DNA of 64,000 bases from Leptospira dzoumogneensis. Lineage in GTDB: Bacteria > Spirochaetota > Leptospiria > Leptospirales > Leptospiraceae. Below, one piece after another: positions 19,581 through 28,466 of the stretch (position 1 is the stretch's first letter; every line of letters starts with the position of its first letter). The notes beneath the pieces are model-generated. The model ran no database searches, was not told the DNA's origin, and was given only the letters and a program-made list of their open reading frames with translations. Made by a program: the position numbers and the translations under genes. The stretch spans positions 62,001-126,000 of the forward strand of contig NZ_RQHS01000012.1 of NCBI RefSeq assembly GCF_004770895.1, written 5' to 3'.

Positions 19581-21167
19581 TTACTTTTCCGTTAGTGTTT
19601 CTAAAATCCAGTCCGCATACAGGTCCGAGGATCTTTCGGAAGCCTGGTAGGTCAAATGGTGAGGATCTAAGAAGGATCTTTTATCTTCAAAATCGGAGAC
19701 TGCGTTTTTGAATGTATACTTAGTTTTTCCTAAGTTTTCCAAATAAGAAATATATCCTTTGTACCAAGGACTGGATCCGTATACTTCTCTTTCAAAAGGA
19801 TTTTCAGGAGAATTTACGAGGACCACTTGGATACCTTGAGATCCCAAATAATCCACTGCCTTTTTCAGATATTCTAATTCGGACCAAACGAAAAACTTAG
19901 GAGAAGATGCCAATTTGATCTTTGCCATTCTGAGAGTGACAAGTCTGGACATTTTGGAACTTTCTCCCTTATATCCATAGATCCTTTCCGTATAATCTTT
20001 GGAATAAGTAGAATCGTCCATTTTAGAAAGTCTAGAATCATCTAAACCTGGGATCCGAATATAAGAGATATGTTTTCGGATCTCATTTCTGCAGAAGTTT
20101 TGAGAAAGTCTGATCCCGTAAATTTCTTCCGTTCCGAAAATCCTTGCATCCACTTGCAAAGAAGAGATCTTTTTATCGGAAGCGATCCTGAGTTTAGTTC
20201 TATCCGATCTTTCCGGAACATTAAATTGGATCGTATGCCAACCGGACTTAGGGAAAGTTTTATCGAATAAGATCGGTTTACCTTCTCCCCAAATCCTTAA
20301 TGTAGTGCCCTTCTCTTGGAAGAATACACTCTGCTCGAAAACTCCATTTTTTAATTCACAATCGATCGAGAATTCTGGTTTGGCCCATCCTCTTAGATAA
20401 ATACCTTCTTCCGGGATGATACCCGTATAATAATGGTAAGACCTTCCGCTTCTAAGATGGTTTTCTATCCAAGCATCCATCGGATCATATAAAAAGCTGC
20501 GGTATCGGATCACTAAGAATAGAGATCTGGAAAGAAGAGATAAAAAAGCGGATTTACCGGTTTTTAGAATATCTCGGTATTTCTCCCTTAGATATTGGGC
20601 AGGATAGATCATCCTGTTTTGATGTCTTGTCTTCGCAGAAACATCGTCCAAAGATTTCTCGGAATATTCCAAATTCTGAAAGTCAATGATGGACTTTTCT
20701 TGGTACAGAAGATTCTGTTTGTATTGGGCCAATCTTGCTTCGTTTTCCTTTTCTGTGATCAGAAAATCCAACTGAAGATCCGCAGGATTCAAAACAAAAA
20801 ATACAAGTTTAGGCTTTTTAGAAGCTATATCTTCCTTATAAAAATAAAAATCGGATGGTGTAAGAGCAGGATGAGAATAAAACTCCGTGCGAATGGATGC
20901 GCCCTTTAGTTTCTCGTTCATTCTTTCCGGCAGGGAAGAATAAAGAGCCACACTACTTCCTACAATCAGTGTTCCTTTTTCGTTTTCGGAAAATTCGATC
21001 CTTCTTCTTTTTTCCAAGAAGTTAAACCACGGAGAAGTATCCCATTCTAGTTCGTTCGGAAATCCGAACAGTAAATTCTCCAGCACGATACGATCGATAA
21101 AGGAAAATAATGCGATGAATAGAATGCTTAGGTAGAGTATTTTAAATTTTATTTTTTTTTGATTCAT
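19581..21167 (-). CDS. SGNH-hydrolase-like membrane-anchored envelope protein
   Basis: 528 residues with one N-terminal signal anchor (about 9-25). LIVGSSVALYS (about 67-77) looks like SGNH block I, and DPHHLTYQ near the C-terminus supplies the Asp and His. The same two signatures occur in the SGNH-like proteins at 34507 and 37068. A long middle insertion with strand-rich sequence (about 240-370) is not explained and may be a carbohydrate-binding module. It probably acts in the periplasm on glycans. The ATG overlaps the stop of the Fur-family gene (ATGA). Confidence 0.6.
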   Translation of the reverse strand: MNQKKIKFKILYLSILFIALFSFIDRIVLENLLFGFPNELEWDTSPWFNFLEKRRRIEFSENEKGTLIVGSSVALYSSLPERMNEKLKGASIRTEFYSHPALTPSDFYFYKEDIASKKPKLVFFVLNPADLQLDFLITEKENEARLAQYKQNLLYQEKSIIDFQNLEYSEKSLDDVSAKTRHQNRMIYPAQYLREKYRDILKTGKSAFLSLLSRSLFLVIRYRSFLYDPMDAWIENHLRSGRSYHYYTGIIPEEGIYLRGWAKPEFSIDCELKNGVFEQSVFFQEKGTTLRIWGEGKPILFDKTFPKSGWHTIQFNVPERSDRTKLRIASDKKISSLQVDARIFGTEEIYGIRLSQNFCRNEIRKHISYIRIPGLDDSRLSKMDDSTYSKDYTERIYGYKGESSKMSRLVTLRMAKIKLASSPKFFVWSELEYLKKAVDYLGSQGIQVVLVNSPENPFEREVYGSSPWYKGYISYLENLGKTKYTFKNAVSDFEDKRSFLDPHHLTYQASERSSDLYADWILETLTEK

Positions 21168-21562
21168 TTGGAAGAGGTATTACATTCGGAACAAACGCCG
21201 TATAAAATAATTTCATGGGAATCCAATGTAAATCCCTTAGGCAAATTTTCCATTGGGAAAGGACAGATCTCCACATCAAAAACCCGATCGCACACTTTAC
21301 AATGGAAATGATGATGATGGTCCAGATGACTGATCTCGAAACGAGAAGATTCTCCGGGCAATTGGATCTCATGGATAGAACCTGATTCCAATAGATGGTT
21401 CACCGACCGATACACGGTAGCGATCCCTATATTCTGTATGGATTTTTTGGAGATATCGTGGATTTCCTTTACCGAAAGAGGACCTTTTGCGTCACGGATG
21501 ACTCTCAGGATCTCGCCCTTTTGTTTGGTATTTCGAGAGGCGGATTTTTTATCTTCTTCCAT
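21164..21562 (-). CDS. Fur/PerR-family metalloregulator
   Basis: 132 residues. An N-terminal winged helix (about 10-72, with GIATVYRSVNHLL as recognition helix) precedes the metal-binding dimerisation domain. This has a His cluster (82-85) and two CxxC pairs (88/91 CKVC and 124/127 CSEC) for structural zinc. The family senses iron, zinc, manganese or peroxide; the sequence does not settle which. It is the first gene of an operon with an SGNH-like protein and a GT-C protein, so it may regulate its own envelope genes. Confidence 0.93.
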   Translation of the reverse strand: MEEDKKSASRNTKQKGEILRVIRDAKGPLSVKEIHDISKKSIQNIGIATVYRSVNHLLESGSIHEIQLPGESSRFEISHLDHHHHFHCKVCDRVFDVEICPFPMENLPKGFTLDSHEIILYGVCSECNTSSK

Positions 21563-21667
21563 TCGGATCGGCTTCGAATCTTATCTTGCTCCAAAAAGGA
21601 AGCATATGTCAACCCGATTCCAAATTTTTGGTTTTCTTCTTTTTTGAATCCAAATACATTCGATCTT

Positions 21668-22372
21668 ATGAGGAAAATATTTCTAATCCTCTACTTCTTA
21701 ATTGCCTGTTCTCAATCGAATCATCTTATCTCCGTACGAAATTCTGAAGGAGAAATTTTAGGAAAGTATCCTAAAGAAATACGTTGGTTGGGATTCGAAG
21801 ACAATCCTAGTTGGAACGATCTATCTGCATTTTCCGGATTAGAAGTCCTAGAACTAAATTCTAAAGATATAAGATCGTTGGAAGGTTTGCCTGATCTTCC
21901 TAAACTCAGATACATTCTTCTTTCCGGATCTTCAGTGAAAGATCTTTCTCCGCTCAATCGTTTTGCAAAATTGGATAGTCTCGTTTTGAATCAAACGGAA
22001 CTAGGCGACCAAGATCTGAAAAACTATCAGTATTGGAATAGATTGACCAGGATTGAACTGACAGATTCTAAAATTTCCAATCTGGGATTTTTAGGACCTG
22101 GCTGCAGTGTGAGGCATTTACAGCTAAAACATACTAAGATCACCGATCTTAGGCCTTTAGAAAATTGTACAAAACTAATGGAATTGTATTTGGGAGGAAC
22201 TCAGGTAAAGGACCTAAGCCCTCTATACGGTCTTACGAATCTGATCCATTTACAATTGGACGGTTCGGATGTGTCCGCAAAAGAGATTTCCGATTTTAGA
22301 AAGATCCAGCCTTATGTAAAGATCATCCCCGGTTTACGCAGGATCTTAAATTCGGAGAATGGACTGGACTAA
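21668..22372 (+). CDS. leucine-rich-repeat lipoprotein
   Basis: 234 residues from the ATG at 21668. The signal sequence MRKIFLILYFLIAC ends in a lipobox with Cys14. About six LRRs of some 22 residues follow (for example LEVLELNSKDIRSLEGL, LMELYLGGTQVKDLSPL), of the internalin-like type. Such proteins are often surface-exposed ligand binders. An in-frame extension upstream to 21395 would run into the divergent Fur gene and is rejected. It is convergent with the next gene, with 2 bp between the stops. Confidence 0.8.
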   Translation: MRKIFLILYFLIACSQSNHLISVRNSEGEILGKYPKEIRWLGFEDNPSWNDLSAFSGLEVLELNSKDIRSLEGLPDLPKLRYILLSGSSVKDLSPLNRFAKLDSLVLNQTELGDQDLKNYQYWNRLTRIELTDSKISNLGFLGPGCSVRHLQLKHTKITDLRPLENCTKLMELYLGGTQVKDLSPLYGLTNLIHLQLDGSDVSAKEISDFRKIQPYVKIIPGLRRILNSENGLD

Positions 22373-22374
22373 CA

Positions 22375-23160
22375 CTATAAAGCAAGAGGCCTTGCTTCTC
22401 CGGGATTCGTGTATAAGATCATATCTCCCGGTTGAGCCTGATTTGACTTTTCGGTTTTGATCTCTCCGGTAGTCTCCACGGTTTTAAGAGAGTTCAATTC
22501 CGTTTTCCTTCCATCTTGTTTTTCTAATATAGCCTTAGCACCTTTTCTTACCCTCGAAAGACGGATCCCCCAGATGCTTGTGATACTAGGATCCGTTTTG
22601 AGTATAATTGCGGAAATTTGGGAAATACTGGAAGATTTGGATTTTTTAAGAAGTATCCCCTCTTCTTCTCCTTCTGGTCCTGGAGTTAAACGAATATCTT
22701 CCGGGCCGGATTTCCATATTAGAAATTCGAAATGATCACATTCGTAGGCTCTTGTCAAAGTCCAACGATCTCCAGGATTTTTACTTGTAAACATTCTGCA
22801 AAGTTTAGGACGAAATCTAAAAAATTTTCCGGACTCGTCTAAATTTAGTTTTCCCTCAAATCTTGTTTCTTCCCAATTTTTAGATCCGCTCACAGTTAGT
22901 TGACTGATCAACATTTCTTTTTTGTTGGAATGATTTAGATAAACCTGTCGGATATAAAACCCGGTTGGGATTTTTTTGATCTCTGAAAAATATTCTCCGC
23001 TATTCGGAATAGAATCGAATGCCGGAATTTGTGGACCTGAGATCGGATCTTTTTGTAAGGGAGAAGGACGAAATCCGCAATTATATCCTAACGAAATAAT
23101 TACGATATATTGAAATTTTTTGGAAAAAAATTTCCAAATCTTCGGAACCTTTTTAGTCAA
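22375..23160 (-). CDS. putative lipoprotein, unknown function
   Basis: 261 residues. A basic N-terminus and hydrophobic stretch end in SLGYNC (Cys28), an unusual lipobox with Asn at -1; the LruC-type protein at 40254 shows the same pattern. The rest is a soluble, strand-rich domain without a recognised motif. The tail contains PGDMILYTNPGEA, reminiscent of a PDZ- or SH3-like segment. I do not recognise a family. Confidence 0.6.
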   Translation of the reverse strand: MTKKVPKIWKFFSKKFQYIVIISLGYNCGFRPSPLQKDPISGPQIPAFDSIPNSGEYFSEIKKIPTGFYIRQVYLNHSNKKEMLISQLTVSGSKNWEETRFEGKLNLDESGKFFRFRPKLCRMFTSKNPGDRWTLTRAYECDHFEFLIWKSGPEDIRLTPGPEGEEEGILLKKSKSSSISQISAIILKTDPSITSIWGIRLSRVRKGAKAILEKQDGRKTELNSLKTVETTGEIKTEKSNQAQPGDMILYTNPGEARPLAL

Positions 23161-23253
23161 TGATCCTTGCTCCCATTCGACCCTGAATAATTATTGACCT
23201 TAACAAAAAGGATCAAGGCGTAAAGCTAGTTTCCTTTTTCGATAGGAAAGATC

Positions 23254-24876
23254 ATGAAGGTTTCGACCGGAGACGGTTTTTGGAAGTCCCTTTGTATGCC
23301 AATAGGCAGATCTTTCTATACGTTTGTGTTTTCGGTTTGTTTGATATTCTTATTTTCCGACTGTGTAGTCAGCAATGATGCGCTCGGCACACAAGATAAA
23401 ACGGAACCTAATATAAACGACCTACTTTCCTTAGCCAAAGCATCTAGTTCCTGCGGAGGCAATAATACATTCTGGATCCGTAATCTTGTAAAAAACAGTT
23501 CCAGTTGTGTGCAAACGATTAAGGTAGCAGCCGGCTCTCACGTTAATATCTACGCAACCAGCGGTCTAGAATCCGCTTTAGATTACCAATATATCTCCCA
23601 GGAATTCGATTCTAAAATTTACCCCAGGTTAGGCGAAGCATTCGGCTTTTCGGACGATTTGGACGGAGATGGAAAAGTTGCGGTTATCGTATCGGATATT
23701 CAGGACGGAAGTAGTACAGGTTCTTCCTTTGTAGCAGGATTTTTTGATCCGGTAGATTATTTCCCAGACAGCTCGAGTTATGCTGTCCGCTCTAATTATT
23801 CGAATATAGTGTATATGGACGGGGTGGAACTGGTCACAGTCCGTAACTCAGATCTTGCCCAAGGAAAACCGGATACATTCTTAGCAACGCTTGCCCATGA
23901 ATACCAACATTTGATCCGATTCCAATATGAAGCCAGGATCATGAGCCAAGGCGGAGGAAGAGACGAGGCCTGGATCAACGAAGGAACCAGCGAAGTAGCG
24001 GCGGATATCGCAGGCTATTCTCCTCAAATAAACAGGATCAATTGTTATAGAGGCAGGAATTCAAGCGCATGTTCCAGAGGTGCGAACGGAAATAGTATAT
24101 TCGGAAGTCCTAAATTTAACTCTCTTGTAGATTATGCGTTCGCCTATTCCTTCATGAAATACCTATATATGATCTCCGGAACGGATACGGATTCCAGAAA
24201 TTCATTCTTTAGAACTGGAGTCCAAGGTCCTAAGGGTTATAGAGCCTCGGATGCAACCGGATTATTCCATCTATTCAAAACAAACGCGGATAATTATTTA
24301 AATTCCTCGCAAGAAGTTAAAAATGCGCTTGGAGCGGACAGCTCCGCTATCTTCATGAAAATTTATCCTGCATTCTTATGGCAGTCTTTAGGAGATGTTT
24401 CTCCTGAGTTTGCACAATCCGGAACGGATACGAACGGAGCTTCCGGATTTTTGCAGGATATCACTAAAACAATCCAATCTTTCCCGTTTCCTGCGGCAGG
24501 AACAGATGGGGATATTCTCAGAAAATTATACGATCCGCTCAGAATACCTGAGATCACCCCGTTAGGAGAATTGAATCCGGGACAGATCCAATTCGTAAAA
24601 GCGGATCGTTCTAATTCGAATGCTATCGGAAGACTAGTATTATTAAAAAAGAATATAGATGGAGCGCTTTATTCTCTGCAGATCAATACAGAGATGAAAA
24701 GGACGGGAGATATTTCGGTGTCTTTAGGAATTACCGAGAATGACGACGAAGGTGGAGAAGAAGCGATCGTTCTTCCTGAATCGACCGACTCTCGTCCGAT
24801 CTGCCCTCATGAGTTCTTTAAACTCTCTCGGAATCGGACGAAACAGAAAATTTTTAACGAATATAAAGGCCCTTAA
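23254..24876 (+). CDS. M30-like zinc metallopeptidase lipoprotein
   Basis: 540 residues. A signal segment (about 20-36) ends in FSDC (Cys37), a likely lipidation site. The zinc motif is HEYQH (H215-H219), followed by DEAWINEGTSE, whose Glu is a probable third ligand, as in gluzincin/hyicolysin-like (M30) peptidases. DDLDGDGKVAVIVSD (about 134-148) resembles a calcium-binding loop. It is a likely cell-surface or periplasmic protease. AGGAAAG precedes the ATG by about 7 nt; an ATG at 23296 is an alternative start. Confidence 0.75.
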   Translation: MKVSTGDGFWKSLCMPIGRSFYTFVFSVCLIFLFSDCVVSNDALGTQDKTEPNINDLLSLAKASSSCGGNNTFWIRNLVKNSSSCVQTIKVAAGSHVNIYATSGLESALDYQYISQEFDSKIYPRLGEAFGFSDDLDGDGKVAVIVSDIQDGSSTGSSFVAGFFDPVDYFPDSSSYAVRSNYSNIVYMDGVELVTVRNSDLAQGKPDTFLATLAHEYQHLIRFQYEARIMSQGGGRDEAWINEGTSEVAADIAGYSPQINRINCYRGRNSSACSRGANGNSIFGSPKFNSLVDYAFAYSFMKYLYMISGTDTDSRNSFFRTGVQGPKGYRASDATGLFHLFKTNADNYLNSSQEVKNALGADSSAIFMKIYPAFLWQSLGDVSPEFAQSGTDTNGASGFLQDITKTIQSFPFPAAGTDGDILRKLYDPLRIPEITPLGELNPGQIQFVKADRSNSNAIGRLVLLKKNIDGALYSLQINTEMKRTGDISVSLGITENDDEGGEEAIVLPESTDSRPICPHEFFKLSRNRTKQKIFNEYKGP

Positions 24877-24882
24877 TTAAGG
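24871..24882. repeat. 12-bp palindrome across two convergent stop codons
   Basis: CCTTAATTAAGG contains the TAA of the plus-strand peptidase gene and the complementary TTA of the minus-strand ybaB-like gene. The two coding regions abut with no spacer. Confidence 0.6.
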
Positions 24883-25185
24883 CATTCCGGAAAGAAGAGA
24901 TTTAAATTCTCCCATTCTTTCTTCCGCAACTTTTTGTGCCGCTTCCATAGATTGGTTCACAGCCTGCTTTATACTTTTCTGAAGTAGCTTTTTATCGTTC
25001 TTAGCAAGTAAAGAATCTTCGATACGGATCTCTTGAACGGTTTGTTTTCCGTCAGTAATACAGATTACCAATTCGTTCTTGGATTTTCCCTCGAAGGACA
25101 GCGCCTCCAGTTCCTTCTCCAATTTTTTCATACGAACCCGCATCTGGTTCATTTGTTTTAGATTATCTAAACTTTTGCCGAACAT
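24877..25185 (-). CDS. ybaB: YbaB/EbfC-family nucleoid-associated protein
   Basis: 102 residues, typical length. Two long helices flank a small sheet (KSKNELVICITDGKQTVQEIRIEDSLL). The N-terminal region has the usual Met/Gln-rich start (MNQMRVRMKKLEKEL), and the C-terminal helix ends near GMP. Family members bind DNA as dimers and shape the nucleoid. It often lies next to dnaX/recR, which is not the case here. Confidence 0.85.
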   Translation of the reverse strand: MFGKSLDNLKQMNQMRVRMKKLEKELEALSFEGKSKNELVICITDGKQTVQEIRIEDSLLAKNDKKLLQKSIKQAVNQSMEAAQKVAEERMGEFKSLLSGMP

Positions 25186-25241
25186 CGAACACTCCCGGTC
25201 TTTCTTGATAGGATTTTCAGACCGGGAAGCGGAGCAAGAAA

Positions 25242-25430
25242 TTAAACCAGGCTGGGTCCGGTTTCTCCTACTCTCTCCGGCAGATCTCGGATCTGTTCCG
25301 AGACAGGTTCATCGCTTAAAAAGCCTCCGGTCCTAACTGGGGCGATTCCCAAACTGACTAAGAATCCCATACTCGCAACCAAGGTTACCAGTAAGGAAGA
25401 CTCAATATTGATATTTGCCCGACGTTCCAT
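25242..25430 (-). CDS. small membrane protein, doubtful
   Basis: A 62-codon frame with one hydrophobic segment (about residues 12-31) and a polar acidic tail. There is no Shine-Dalgarno sequence, but a TATATA sequence just upstream of the ATG (minus strand, 25436-25441) could be a -10 box for a leaderless message. I do not recognise a homologue. Confidence 0.4.
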   Translation of the reverse strand: MERRANINIESSLLVTLVASMGFLVSLGIAPVRTGGFLSDEPVSEQIRDLPERVGETGPSLV

Positions 25431-25564
25431 GACTGTATATAAAGTATCGGTCGTTTCGGGGGAGACTGATTAGAGGATTTCTGAGAAAAAATCTGGGCCG
25501 ACCGGCAATTTTGGGGAAAGTTTGGCCGCGCCACTCGCTTCGCTCGGGCCGGGCTCTCGCCTCC

Positions 25565-25597
25565 GGTCAAAAAATCGCATCCGCGATTTTTGTGACC
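25565..25597. repeat. strong AT/GC hairpin downstream of the Lon-like gene
   Basis: GGTCA plus AAAAATCGC (25565-25578) pairs with GCGATTTTT plus TGACC (25583-25597), a 14-bp stem with one bulged base and a 4-nt loop. It lies 60 bp past the minus-strand Lon-like stop, in a GC-rich patch (about 25510-25640). It may be a terminator, or part of a dispersed intergenic repeat. Confidence 0.55.
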
Positions 25598-25655
25598 CCG
25601 GCTCCATCCCTCGCGGGTTTAAGACTCACGCAGAGTCGCGAAGACGCAAAGGATC

Positions 25656-27311
25656 TTAATTTTCTTCGCCGTCTCTTTTGCGATCGATCCTTTCTTCTAT
25701 GATCCTAAAAAGAGAACCGTTCGGGTATTTACCCGATTTGGAGATCCTACCGGCTGGAACCCCGAAAATATCAGGGATCAGATCTTCTACATGGGAGCAG
25801 GAGAATATCTGGAAATTCCCCTTTTTCATACTTTCTCGGATCTCGCGGGGAAGGTTCAGATCTCTCATATTATCTTTAGGGATATAAATTTTATACTTCT
25901 CTCGGGTAGAACCTGTAAGTCGGATCACGTCATACCAGGCCTGGATCTTAGTGTTTACGGAACCCACGGGAAGAATATCTCCGTACTGAGAAAGTGCACC
26001 TGTCACTGCGATATTACAAGGGATTTCCAAACCGGAAAGAGCGGATAGAAGTGCCAGAAGTTCCGCACAACTTGCTGAGTCCCCGTCGATCGGAGAACTA
26101 TTTTGCTCAAATAGAATAGAAGCATCCAAACCAAAAGATTGTGTATGAGAAAACATTCCTTTAATATAGGACTGTAGGATAAACACTCCCTTATCGTGAA
26201 GGCTGCCTGAAAGATTTACTTCTCTTTCTATATTGATCAGGTTTCCGGAGCCCAAGGAAACCCTGGCGGATACTTGGTTTACTTGTCCGAAATCGAGAAG
26301 AGAAGATTGCAGCAAAATTACGGAAAGACCGTTGATCCGCCCTGTTTTCTTTCCTTTGAGAGGAACTGAGATCAGTCCTTCTTTGATATTCTCTATATAT
26401 TTTCTTTTATGGATTGCCGTTCTTTTTTGAATGAGAGAAGGACCTGCTTCTATCTCTGCCCTTCCCACCGACTTCTTACCTTTATTATTAAATGCTAATA
26501 CTTCCCTTACGAAGGAACGAAGTTCGGAAAGATGTAAAGAAAGTCTAGTCTGGCTGTCATTCCATCTAAGTGCAAGTTCCAGAAGTGAATCCAATGCTGC
26601 TTGGTCCAAAGGTGGATAACCCGGCTTCTCCCAAGACTTGAGAAGTCCCGAAAAAACAGGAAGCCAGGATTTTTCCAAACTGATCTCGTACGGCATGTGG
26701 ATCTTAAAATCGAAACTTCCGTAAAAGTCGGCATCTATCTGAGAGATAGAATCCACTTCCGTTTCTTCTCCCACTAAAATAAGCCTGAATCTGGAATCTA
26801 TACTTGGATGAAATCGATTGATATTGGTGGAATCGGAACCTTCCGGAAGAGATAAAAAATCTATCTTACCCGTTAAGAGTACACCTTTCAGAAAATAATA
26901 AAGATCCGGATCTTCTACAAATGGTTTGATTGGAAGAAGTAGAAGTCCGCCGTTTGCTTCCGAAATTTTTCCCGGTCTATACTTGTTTTCAAAAGGAAAA
27001 CCTGCCAGGGAGAGCAAGGTAGGATTCGGTTCTGCAACTACAGGCTGGGCTTTTACGATCTCTTCTAGGTATTGTCCGAATTGTAAAAGGTTTGCTTCTA
27101 TCTCAGGACCGGTGATCAGGATATGCCGGAAGAGTCCCGGGTTTCCCAGGGCTTGGCGGAATGTTCTCACCTCTTCCTTATGAAATACTAAAAAGTCAGG
27201 CAGTCCGTTCAGTCTGGCCGGCTTTGCCGCTTTAAATCTGATCTCAGTTTGCCCAGGAAGAACCTTTCTTAACACCTTTCCCATTTTCCGTTTCGGCTTA
27301 GAATTCCTCAA
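25656..27311 (-). CDS. Lon-like (S16) protease without visible ATPase motifs
   Basis: 551 residues. The C-terminal S16 domain has the Lon catalytic dyad: S412 in DGDSAS and K455 in [10 protein letters not shown]. Their spacing of 43 residues equals that in classical Lon. The N-terminal part resembles the AAA_32/LonB-like region, but GPEIEANLL (68-76) stands where Walker A would be, without GKT. It is therefore close to LonC/LonH-like proteases, in which ATP use is lost or reduced. It probably degrades unfolded proteins in the cytoplasm. It is 15 bp downstream of queA in the same operon. Confidence 0.8.
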   Translation of the reverse strand: MRNSKPKRKMGKVLRKVLPGQTEIRFKAAKPARLNGLPDFLVFHKEEVRTFRQALGNPGLFRHILITGPEIEANLLQFGQYLEEIVKAQPVVAEPNPTLLSLAGFPFENKYRPGKISEANGGLLLLPIKPFVEDPDLYYFLKGVLLTGKIDFLSLPEGSDSTNINRFHPSIDSRFRLILVGEETEVDSISQIDADFYGSFDFKIHMPYEISLEKSWLPVFSGLLKSWEKPGYPPLDQAALDSLLELALRWNDSQTRLSLHLSELRSFVREVLAFNNKGKKSVGRAEIEAGPSLIQKRTAIHKRKYIENIKEGLISVPLKGKKTGRINGLSVILLQSSLLDFGQVNQVSARVSLGSGNLINIEREVNLSGSLHDKGVFILQSYIKGMFSHTQSFGLDASILFEQNSSPIDGDSASCAELLALLSALSGLEIPCNIAVTGALSQYGDILPVGSVNTKIQAWYDVIRLTGSTREKYKIYIPKDNMRDLNLPREIRESMKKGNFQIFSCSHVEDLIPDIFGVPAGRISKSGKYPNGSLFRIIEERIDRKRDGEEN

Positions 27312-27326
27312 TTAAATAAGTTGGGT

Positions 27327-28382
27327 TCATACTTTTTCAGGATCCAAAATCAGCATGGAATCTCCGTAGGAAAAGAAACGAAATTTATGTTCTATTGCAA
27401 ATTTGTAGGCATTCAGTATTTTTTCTTTTTCTGAGAATGCACTTACTAACAAAAGTAAACTGCTTTGGGGAAGATGGAAATTAGTGATCAGACCTTCGCA
27501 GCTTAGGATAGAATCTTCCGGTTGTAAAAACAGCCTCGTTTTTCCTTCTCCCGATCGGAAAGTTTTACTGTTCGGATCATAAGCGGATTCCAAGGCTCTG
27601 AGTGTCGTAGTGCCTACAGAAATGATCCTTTTACCATTCTTCTTAGCAGAATTGAGAAGATCTGCCGTTTCGGAAGGAAGATCGAATTCTTCTTCATGTA
27701 ATTTTTTATCAGCAAAATGATCTTCGTTCAAGGATTGGAATGTGCCATAACCTACTTTCAATTCTAATTTCAGAAATTCTATATTTCGATTTTTTAGCTC
27801 TTGTAGTAGTTCCGGGGTAAAATGTAAACCTGCTGTAGGAGCTGCAACTGAACCTAGGTTTTTGGAATACACAGTTTGGTAACGGATATCGTCCTCTGAT
27901 GTACTTTCTCTTTTGAAGTATGGAGGGATCGGAGTCCGGCCTATTATCTCGAATGAATTCTCATCAAGAGTAGTTTCCGTTTGGAAGATGGTAAATTCTT
28001 CTTCTTTTCGTCCAACTGTAAAAAGGAATTTTCCAGTTGCCTCGTCTGAAACTTTATCTCCTAACTTTAGCTTTTTAGAATTTCGAGTAAGTGTTTTCCA
28101 AATTCCAGGTTCTGTTTCAGAAAGAAACATTGCCTCATGTCTTCTTCCTGTTTTAGTAACCAAAAACACTCTTCGTTTGGAAACTCTGGTTGCATTTGCC
28201 ACCAATATATCTCCTTCTCGGAGATAGTTTAATATCTTTGAAAATTCTGTTTCTTCTTTTAAAAAACCCCGGGTCCTTCCTAAAACAAGCAGCCTACTCT
28301 TATCTCTTTTTTCCGCAGGGAATTTTGCGATCTGGTCCTCGGGAAGTTCGAAATCAAAATCAGACAGATCTTGGAATTCCAT
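27327..28382 (-). CDS. queA: S-adenosylmethionine:tRNA ribosyltransferase-isomerase
   Basis: 351 residues, normal length. It moves the ribosyl part of SAM onto preQ1 in tRNA to form epoxyqueuosine. Signatures are FDFELPEDQIAKFPAEKRDKSR at the start (about 8-29), TAGLHFTPELL in the middle (about 182-192), then VGYGTFQ and the C-terminal FHLPQSSLL. It heads a minus-strand operon with the Lon-like gene and is divergent from the glycan locus that starts at 28467. Confidence 0.96.
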   Translation of the reverse strand: MEFQDLSDFDFELPEDQIAKFPAEKRDKSRLLVLGRTRGFLKEETEFSKILNYLREGDILVANATRVSKRRVFLVTKTGRRHEAMFLSETEPGIWKTLTRNSKKLKLGDKVSDEATGKFLFTVGRKEEEFTIFQTETTLDENSFEIIGRTPIPPYFKRESTSEDDIRYQTVYSKNLGSVAAPTAGLHFTPELLQELKNRNIEFLKLELKVGYGTFQSLNEDHFADKKLHEEEFDLPSETADLLNSAKKNGKRIISVGTTTLRALESAYDPNSKTFRSGEGKTRLFLQPEDSILSCEGLITNFHLPQSSLLLLVSAFSEKEKILNAYKFAIEHKFRFFSYGDSMLILDPEKV

Positions 28383-28466
28383 TCTTCCAATGAATTCGAT
28401 CCGAAGAATTCGGGAACCGATTTTTAATTTCTTGGCTTTTTCGGGCGGACAGAAAAGAGTACCTGA

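Noticed and set aside
21395..21667. N-terminal extension of the LRR lipoprotein
   Set aside because: It would overlap the divergent Fur gene, and the natural signal peptide starts at 21668.
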